Of a stretch of 10,046 nt of DNA, positions 5,160 through 10,046 are shown piece by piece. The DNA lies in the NCBI GenBank assembly GCA_009922295.1, contig RFWA01000067.1, positions 1-10,046 of the forward strand, read 5' to 3'. The notes under the pieces were generated by a model. It was given only the letters and a program-made list of their open reading frames with translations, was not told where the DNA came from and ran no database searches. Position 1 is the stretch's first letter; the number at the start of each line of letters is the position of its first letter. Origin of the DNA: Betaproteobacteria bacterium. Lineage in GTDB: Bacteria > Pseudomonadota > Gammaproteobacteria > Burkholderiales > Burkholderiaceae_C. The position numbers and the translations under genes are program-made.

Positions 5160-7025
5160 TTATGGATTGGTATTAGCCCCACCAGGGCAGGTGGCGCTGG
5201 TGCCGACCCGGTTTATACGCTTGCTGCCCGCATCATTAGTGTTGGCACCAGGGGTGTAAGGCGCCTTCGGAGACTTGAAAGTGGCCAGGTAAGCCGTCAG
5301 GGCGTCAATGTCCTGCGCGCCACCCAAGCGGCTGGTGCCCTTCTTGAGCGTGGAGTAGCCATCGCCACCATCAGCCATAAAGTTGTTGACCGTTACGCGG
5401 TAAGTCTTGGTTGGGCTTTGCACCACACCGGCCGCATCCACCAGTGTTTCAACCGTGCTGCCACTGCGCAGGGTAACGTTACTGATGCGCGTACCGCAGG
5501 TCTTGGCACCGTCCCAGGTGTACTTGAAGCCCGCCGATGGCAGCGCAAAGCGCGTGGCCGTAGCACTCTGGCCTTGGCAGCCAGCGAACTGTTCTTCCAG
5601 AAAGTCCTTGATGTCGGTAGTCGTCAGAGTCAGGGTCACCAGGCTGTTACCAAACGGCTGTACCGTAAAGGCTTCGCCGTAAGTCACATTTCCGTCGCCC
5701 TCGCCAGCAGCGGCCGCGAAAGTGAAACCAGGGCTGCGCACGCCACCACCATTCATGAAAGCCACCACGGCGCCGCCAAAGCCAGCGGGTTTGGTGGCTT
5801 CCAATTGTGAGTCGGCGATCAGATCACCGGCAGGCATGTTGCAGGCACCGTCAGAGCGGGAGTTGCTGAGATCCGCAGAAATACCGCCTAGAACCTGGCT
5901 GGAAATAGGAGACACCAACGCCTTGTATGCGTTCACAATTTTGGTCAATGAAGCGTCCGCCACCACGCCTGCATCTGCTGCGCGGCTGGCCAGCACATTG
6001 TTGGCAGTGGCGACAGTCACGTTACGCGTAGCCGGGTCAATGGTGAGGTCAATGGTGGTCAGCACACGGCCAAAAGCCGGGGTGCTGGTGACCGGAATCT
6101 TACGTCCCTTGGCGTTGGGCAATTGGCAGTTGAATGCGGCGTGGGTATGGCCACTGACCACCAGGTCCACGGCGTCATCCAGCTTGGAAACAATGGACTC
6201 AATGTCGGAGCCCGCCAAGTTGCCGTCGCAAAGGTTGATGTCGGAAACGGAGCCAGTCTGGAAACCGCCCTGGTGGATCAGTACCACAATGGCCTCGATG
6301 CCAGCGGCGCGCAGCTCGGGGATCAACGCATTGACGGTGCTGGATTCTTCACGGAAGTCCAGGCCCGCAACGCCGGTGGGGGTCACGATGGTGGGAGTGG
6401 CTTGCAAGGTCATGCCAATGAAAGCCACTTTGACCCCATTGAACTCCTTCACACCATAGGCGGGCAGCAGTGTTTTGCCCGTAGCAGTCGACACCACGTT
6501 GGCCGACAGCCATTTAAATTTGGCACCCTCGAACGGAACTGGCGTGCCCACCGTCGCACCCTTGCAACTGTTAGGGTCATTGGCACCACTGGTCTGTTTG
6601 CAACCGCCGTTTTGCAGACGCAGCAGTTCGGTACTGCCCTTGTCAAACTCGTGATTGCCCACCGAGGAAAACTCCAGGCCAATGCGGTTCAGGGTTTCCA
6701 CGCTGGGCTCATCGAAGAACAGCGATGACACCAACGGAGAAGCGCCGATCAGGTCGCCCGCACCCACCACGACGGTATTGGGTTGGCCACTTTTCAGTTT
6801 TGCGATGTACGCTGCCAGAATGTCGGCACCGCCCACAGCTGGGCGGCTGGCTGCCGGAACACTGGCGCTGGTGCCGTATGTGCCGGGAGACTCAAGGGTG
6901 CCGTGATAGTCGTTCAGGGCGATGACCCGGACGTTGAACGGGGTGCTGGTGCTGCCACCACAAGCCACCAACACGCTGGTACCCACCAGCGCAGCAACCA
7001 AGCAGCGTTTGAAAAATTTAGTCAT
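5160..7025 (-). CDS. 5'-nucleotidase / UshA-family metallophosphoesterase lipoprotein
   Basis: A 621-residue exported enzyme that by family hydrolyses nucleoside 5'-phosphates (and often UDP-sugars or 2',3'-cyclic nucleotides) to free phosphate and nucleosides outside the cytoplasm. Residues 1-21 are a signal peptide with lipobox LVAC and lipidation Cys22 followed by Gly, which favours the outer membrane. The N-terminal calcineurin-like domain carries ALNDYHG (Asp39, His41), GAGDLIG (Asp91), VGNHEFD (Asn124, His125), LIHQGG (His251) and SGHTHA (His293, His295), so the dinuclear metal site is complete. The C-terminal 5'-nucleotidase domain shows MNGGGVRSP (424-432), QPFGNSLVTL (456-465) and NNFMADGGDGY (547-557). 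The start ATG 7023-7025 fits the signal peptide; a TTG five codons upstream is less likely. A PHO-box-like element lies about 50 bp upstream, and the gene follows phoD after the IS remnant. Exact substrate preference cannot be read from sequence. Confidence 0.93.
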   Translation of the reverse strand: MTKFFKRCLVAALVGTSVLVACGGSTSTPFNVRVIALNDYHGTLESPGTYGTSASVPAASRPAVGGADILAAYIAKLKSGQPNTVVVGAGDLIGASPLVSSLFFDEPSVETLNRIGLEFSSVGNHEFDKGSTELLRLQNGGCKQTSGANDPNSCKGATVGTPVPFEGAKFKWLSANVVSTATGKTLLPAYGVKEFNGVKVAFIGMTLQATPTIVTPTGVAGLDFREESSTVNALIPELRAAGIEAIVVLIHQGGFQTGSVSDINLCDGNLAGSDIESIVSKLDDAVDLVVSGHTHAAFNCQLPNAKGRKIPVTSTPAFGRVLTTIDLTIDPATRNVTVATANNVLASRAADAGVVADASLTKIVNAYKALVSPISSQVLGGISADLSNSRSDGACNMPAGDLIADSQLEATKPAGFGGAVVAFMNGGGVRSPGFTFAAAAGEGDGNVTYGEAFTVQPFGNSLVTLTLTTTDIKDFLEEQFAGCQGQSATATRFALPSAGFKYTWDGAKTCGTRISNVTLRSGSTVETLVDAAGVVQSPTKTYRVTVNNFMADGGDGYSTLKKGTSRLGGAQDIDALTAYLATFKSPKAPYTPGANTNDAGSKRINRVGTSATCPGGANTNP

Positions 7026-7059
7026 AGTCGAAAAGCCCAAGTGAAATGATCAAACCATG

Positions 7060-7093
7060 ACTTTAGTTAGCTGGGATGACAATTGTGTGATGG
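7060..7093 (-). promoter_or_regulatory. Candidate PHO box and -10 of the 5'-nucleotidase gene
   Basis: On the minus strand, CCATCAC (7093-7087), spacer ACAA and TTGTCAT (7082-7076) match the PhoB half-site CTGTCAT/C at 4-5 and 6 of 7 positions, with the canonical 4-bp spacer. Exactly 10 bp later comes TAAAGT (7065-7060), a -10-like hexamer; E. coli phoA as I remember it also has a 10-bp gap and TATAGT. The predicted leader is about 30 nt. Sequence match is seen; PhoB control is inferred from match plus gene function. Confidence 0.5.
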
Positions 7094-7105
7094 CGCTGTT
7101 CGTAG

Positions 7106-7528
7106 ACTATCGAGGCGCTGGCGCCGCAAACGGGCACCAGCAAGCGTGCGCCGGAGCACTAGATATACCCGTACCTTTTGAGCAAGCTGGAGGCGCTCCA
7201 AGCCAGGCAAGTGATCAAGCAGGCCTCCGCCCATTACGGCACACCAGAGATCGTCAACATCGGTCCGGGCCGTCAGTTCCCGGCGACCGAATTCACCGGT
7301 GGCGTTCTGGCCAAGGTGCGCCAGCTGTCCATGGACGACCGAGGGGCCTGGCACGACAAGATGTTCGTGGAGCGGCTATGTCCCAGCGTGAGCGTGGCAA
7401 GGACCGACAATGCCGACTACAAAGGCAGGCTCAACACACACCGGCCGCATTCGATGCCGTACCGGGTCACGCCAGATGAAAGGTATCAGACCGACATCAG
7501 CAATTCATCGCCTGGCCGCAGGGGCTGA
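7106..7528 (+). pseudogene. Decayed IS3-family transposase (integrase core) remnant
   Basis: Translating 7106 onward gives TIEALAPQTGTSKRAPEH, a TAG stop at 7160-7162, then IYPYLL. This is the linker just before the catalytic domain in IS3-family OrfB proteins (IEAL.P...TS..APEHKIYPYLL). Directly after it the text jumps to EALQ, HYGTPEIVNIGPGRQFPATEFT, RQLSMDDRGAWHDKMFVERL and LNTHRPHSMPYRVTPDERYQ, the later part of the same protein. The segment with the first catalytic Asp (TDITYIP-like) is missing, and the second catalytic Asp is gone (NIGPGRQF in place of NTDQGSQF). About 15-20 residues after FVERL are also deleted; the Glu of VERL remains. The frame ends at TGA 7526-7528. No terminal inverted repeats or target duplication could be defined. 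It is clearly inactive. Boundaries are approximate on the left. Confidence 0.85.
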
Positions 7529-7572
7529 TACTAGCAAACTCCTGCACCGCTCGGGCGATCGTTGGACGGACA

Positions 7573-9420
7573 TCAGGCAATCACGGGCGCGGCGGTACCG
7601 GTTGCGGTGGCAGCGACGGTGATGGTGCGGCCAATGGTGCTGGTATAGGTCGGCTGCTTGACGCTGCTGACAAATACATACTCACCCTTGATTGCAGCGG
7701 CAGTAACCGTTATCAGCGTGTAGCCGCGCTGGTTGGTGTCGCAATAGTTGACATCGTCAACCAGCCCCAGGCCAGCGCCCAAGGCAGCAGTGCCCAGTTG
7801 CGGCACTAAAGCGCTGCCGTCAATCGAGCTGGCAACTGTGCCCAAGCCGACGCTTTCAAAGCCGGTGGAAGTGACGGACGTTCCCGCGAACTCTACACCG
7901 ACTTTTTCACCCGCCAGCGTGGTCAGGTTCGTGAACCAGCCGTCGTGTGAGTCGCCAGAAAGCGCTACCAATCGCTTGTTCTGGGTTTTGACGGTCTGAA
8001 AAATCGCTTCCCGCTGCGCCGGGTAGCCGTCCCACGAGTCCAAGTTGTAAGGCAGACGCGGGTTGGTGGCTGTGCTGAGCAAGCCTGCCTGGGTGGGCGT
8101 CAACGCGGCCGCACCCGCCGCTGCGCGGGTGGCCTTGGCCGTCAAAAATGCGCTGATCGCCGCCGGGGCACCGGCCGGGTTGCTGGCAAACGCCGACAGC
8201 ACCGATCCCGGAAACCACATGCGCGCCATGATGGTCTGGTTGCCCAGCAGTTGCCAGGTCGCGGTCGATGCGGCCATACCGCTGGTCAGCCAGCTTTGTT
8301 GCTCGACGCTAATCATCTGGCGCGAGGCATCGGGCCGAACGCCAGCGGCGTTGGGGGTGATGCCAGTCAGGTAGCGGCCGATACCGCCATCTGCGTCCTT
8401 GAAGTCGTCATACTGGCGGTCGCGGCCTTCAATACGGGTGTCCAGCATATGCAGCGTGAAGATGCTGCCGAAGTCAAAACGGCGGTAAATCTTGAGCAGG
8501 TTGTTGATATCCGGCGTACGGATTGGCATCCACTCGTGATACACCTTCGCAGCGATGTTTTTGCGCGTTACCCAATCGCCCTGTGTGGCGGCGTTGTGGT
8601 TTTCAGCACCGCTCACATAGCCGTTATTGGCGAACTCATGGTCGTCCCACACCGTGATCCACGGCATTTTCGCGTGAGCAGCCTGCAGGTTCAGGTCTGA
8701 CTTGTACAGCGCATGGCGTGTGCGATAGTCATTCATGGTCACGATGTCATTGGCTGGGCTGGTGACACGGTTGCCCGGAATGCTGTTGTTGCCATATTTG
8801 GTGGGGTCAGAGCCGTACTCGTAGATGTAGTCGCCCACATGCAGGGCGTATTGCGCGTCAGACTTGGACGCCGCGTCATAGGCGTGAAAGTAGCCTTCGG
8901 AATACAGCGCGCATGAAAACAAGGCGAACTTGACCGTAGCCACGCCACTGGCGGGCAGCGTGCGAGTGGTGCCCACGGTGGACGACACACCAGTGGCATC
9001 ACGAAAGCGGTAAAAGTAGGTGGTGCCAGCACTCAGACCAGTCACATCAACCTTGGCGGTGAACGACGAGGACTCGGTGGTGGTGAGGGTACCGGTGCGC
9101 ACGACGTTGGCAAAAGCTTCGTCGCTGGCGACCTGCCAAGTCAGCGCCACATCGGCGGTGCTGTTCGGGATTTTAGCGTGTGACCACAGGATGACTCGGT
9201 CCGTCAAGGGGTCGCCGCTGGCCACCCCAAAGGCGAATACCGCTGGTGCTGCGGGGCCGCTGCCACCGCCGCAAGCTGCCAAAGACCCTGTCGCTCCAAC
9301 GGCGATAACACTGGCAGAGGACTTGAGCAGAAAGTCCAGAAAGTCGCGGCGATTGCCGTTTAATGCTTCTCTTGGATCAATGCCGGAACTTGGTGCGCTT
9401 GCGTTGAATTTTTTTAACAT
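7573..9420 (-). CDS. phoD: Alkaline phosphatase D (PhoD family), Tat-exported lipoprotein
   Basis: A 615-residue PhoD-type phosphatase/phosphodiesterase that releases phosphate from phosphoesters at the cell surface. The N-terminus has a twin-arginine motif (NRRDFL, Arg24-Arg25), a hydrophobic stretch and a lipobox LAAC with Cys50, so it is predicted to be folded in the cytoplasm, exported by Tat and then lipidated. Residues about 60-155 are the Fn3-like PhoD N-terminal domain (FGVASGDPLTDRVILWS). The catalytic domain shows FSCALY (Cys170, a metal ligand in the family), HVGDYIYEY (Asp197), WDDHEF (Asp259, Asp260, His261) and SGDSHDGW (Asp490, His492), all as expected of the iron/calcium enzymes. 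Start ATG 9418-9420 has a weak ribosome site (GGA 9 nt upstream). A PHO-box-like promoter precedes it. Length is somewhat above the usual 500-580, with an Ala-rich insert near 405-450. The frame is intact. Confidence 0.93.
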   Translation of the reverse strand: MLKKFNASAPSSGIDPREALNGNRRDFLDFLLKSSASVIAVGATGSLAACGGGSGPAAPAVFAFGVASGDPLTDRVILWSHAKIPNSTADVALTWQVASDEAFANVVRTGTLTTTESSSFTAKVDVTGLSAGTTYFYRFRDATGVSSTVGTTRTLPASGVATVKFALFSCALYSEGYFHAYDAASKSDAQYALHVGDYIYEYGSDPTKYGNNSIPGNRVTSPANDIVTMNDYRTRHALYKSDLNLQAAHAKMPWITVWDDHEFANNGYVSGAENHNAATQGDWVTRKNIAAKVYHEWMPIRTPDINNLLKIYRRFDFGSIFTLHMLDTRIEGRDRQYDDFKDADGGIGRYLTGITPNAAGVRPDASRQMISVEQQSWLTSGMAASTATWQLLGNQTIMARMWFPGSVLSAFASNPAGAPAAISAFLTAKATRAAAGAAALTPTQAGLLSTATNPRLPYNLDSWDGYPAQREAIFQTVKTQNKRLVALSGDSHDGWFTNLTTLAGEKVGVEFAGTSVTSTGFESVGLGTVASSIDGSALVPQLGTAALGAGLGLVDDVNYCDTNQRGYTLITVTAAAIKGEYVFVSSVKQPTYTSTIGRTITVAATATGTAAPVIA

Positions 9421-9445
9421 TTACAGTGTCCAATCAAAAAAATAG

Positions 9446-9479
9446 ATTTAATACTGTTTGTGTGACAGAGGAGTGAACC
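9446..9479 (-). promoter_or_regulatory. Candidate PHO box and -10 of phoD
   Basis: On the minus strand, GGTTCAC (9479-9473), spacer TCCT and CTGTCAC (9468-9462) form an 11-bp-period pair; the downstream half-site is a full match to the PhoB half-site, the upstream one is poor. Exactly 10 bp further is TTAAAT (9451-9446), a weak -10. The spacing equals that seen before the 5'-nucleotidase gene. Regulation by PhoB is inferred. Confidence 0.42.
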
Positions 9480-9696
9480 GAATCAGGCAACCTCTTGTAG
9501 CGACCATGAATCACGGTGTCACCGAAGTGGGTTGTCCATCCCAAGCCCTGCGCAAATTGAATTTGCACCGTTTTATTTGATGAGTGCGCAGGTGTCCAAC
9601 TGTGGGTAAATGAACACCATGCTCCTTGCAAATGCCGGCCTTGGGTAGCCGGGTTTGCTGAGCGCTTATCTTGGTCTGAGCTGACGCGTTGAAATA
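9480..9696. other. Intergenic region with no recognisable gene
   Basis: Between the phoD promoter and the stop codon of the right-hand partial gene. A minus-strand open frame here (9631-9434) runs into the phoD promoter and looks like chance. A small 5-bp-stem hairpin (CCGGC 9635-9639, GCCGG 9648-9652) is the only structure seen, too weak to call a terminator. Confidence 0.5.
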
Positions 9697-10046
9697 TCAG
9701 GGGGCGCTGAGCTCAACGGCGACCATTTGGGCGTGCCATATGTTCACGGTTGCAACGAGCGTTCGCTGGGCGCCAACTGTGCCGTCCACAACCAGCTGAC
9801 AGTCAAGACTGACGTTGCCATCCTCGCCATTGAGCCAAGTCTTGCTATTCTTGCCGCACGCCACAGGCGCTCCGTCCAGGGTCAGGGTCATGGACAGCTG
9901 GGTGTCATCGTGACTACCCACGAAGTCCACCTTGAATCGCAGCGACTGCGCGTTTCCGTTGGCGATCAGCGGGCACAGGAACTCCCGCCGTTTCAAGTTA
10001 GCCGCCTGCATTTCGCAAGTCAATAACTCTTCTGCGCCTGCCGTGC
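9697..10046 (-). CDS. Hypothetical, probably exported protein, N-terminus cut by window edge
   Basis: The frame is open from the right edge (10046) to TGA at 9699-9697, giving at least 115 residues, so the TTG at 10021-10023 is not the real start. The visible part begins with TAGAEELLTCEMQAANLKRR, which looks like the end of a signal peptide followed by a mature domain. It is soluble and beta-rich in pattern (SLRFKVDFVG, TQLSMTLTLDG, NVSLDCQLVVDG, RTLVATVNIWH), with four Cys (TCEM, FLCPL, VACGK, LDCQ) that could form two disulfides in the periplasm. No family is recognised. It is upstream of phoD on the same strand, but the 276-bp gap with its own phoD promoter argues against an operon. Confidence 0.65.
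   Translation of the reverse strand, partial: TAGAEELLTCEMQAANLKRREFLCPLIANGNAQSLRFKVDFVGSHDDTQLSMTLTLDGAPVACGKNSKTWLNGEDGNVSLDCQLVVDGTVGAQRTLVATVNIWHAQMVAVELSAP

Noticed and set aside
5064..5810. Long plus-strand open frame of 248 codons
   Set aside because: It lies antisense to the 3' part of the 5'-nucleotidase gene, whose catalytic motifs are all in the minus frame; its translation is low-complexity and unlike any family.
5722..6728. Overlapping plus-strand frames of 245 and 201 codons
   Set aside because: Antisense shadows of the 5'-nucleotidase gene produced by high GC; no motifs or ribosome sites.
7057..7180. Full IS element with terminal inverted repeats
   Set aside because: I could not find matching ends or a target-site duplication around the remnant, so only a transposase fragment is called.
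7067..7354. Minus-strand frame of 95 codons between phoD and the nucleotidase gene
   Set aside because: Antisense to the IS3-type transposase remnant, whose motifs are on the plus strand.
8251..8700. Plus-strand frame of 149 codons
   Set aside because: Antisense to the PhoD catalytic domain; shadow.
9434..9631. Minus-strand frame of 65 codons upstream of phoD
   Set aside because: It runs over the phoD promoter and PHO-box candidate, has no convincing ribosome site and an uninformative sequence.
9635..9652. CCGGC/GCCGG hairpin as a terminator for the right-hand partial gene
   Set aside because: Only a 5-bp stem with 8-nt loop, and no U-run on the minus strand after it.

Overview
The window looks like a chromosomal stretch of a betaproteobacterium of the order Burkholderiales, most likely a Comamonadaceae such as a Rhodoferax relative. 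This rests on moderately high GC, coding style and the look of the GabD and phosphatase proteins; it is an impression from sequence, not a database result.

Layout. On the plus strand, positions 2-1252 hold the 3' part of a succinate-semialdehyde dehydrogenase gene (gabD), cut by the window edge. It is followed by a compact type II toxin-antitoxin operon of the BrnT/BrnA kind (1358-1931). That operon has a near-consensus sigma70 promoter whose -35 box is embedded in a perfect inverted repeat, and the toxin start codon falls at about the predicted transcription start. From 1957 onward every intact gene is on the minus strand. Read in transcription order from the right they are: a truncated secreted or periplasmic hypothetical protein (10046-9697), a PhoD-type alkaline phosphatase (9420-7573), a 5'-nucleotidase/UshA-like lipoprotein (7025-5160), a secreted protein with a degenerate trypsin-like domain (5055-3823), a doubtful cysteine-rich small ORF (3729-3472), a 60-residue lipoprotein (3446-3264), and a 12-TM MFS transporter that starts at TTG (3201-1957).

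The most coherent functional unit is the phosphate-scavenging pair. PhoD carries a twin-arginine signal plus a lipobox. The 5'-nucleotidase carries a Sec signal plus a lipobox. Upstream of each is an 18-bp element resembling a PHO box, followed exactly 10 bp later by a -10-like hexamer, which is the spacing I recall for E. coli phoA. Together they would release phosphate from phosphodiesters, phosphomonoesters and nucleotides at the cell surface when phosphate is scarce. A decayed IS3-family transposase remnant (about 7106-7528, plus strand) lies between them and abuts the putative PHO box of the nucleotidase gene. A perfect 11-bp-stem hairpin after the nucleotidase gene is a good terminator candidate and also helps set the start of the next gene.

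I see no tRNA, rRNA, CRISPR array or intact mobile element. The more notable observations are the inactive-looking protease-like protein, the overlapping operator/promoter of the toxin-antitoxin operon, and the paired PHO-box candidates with the IS remnant between them.
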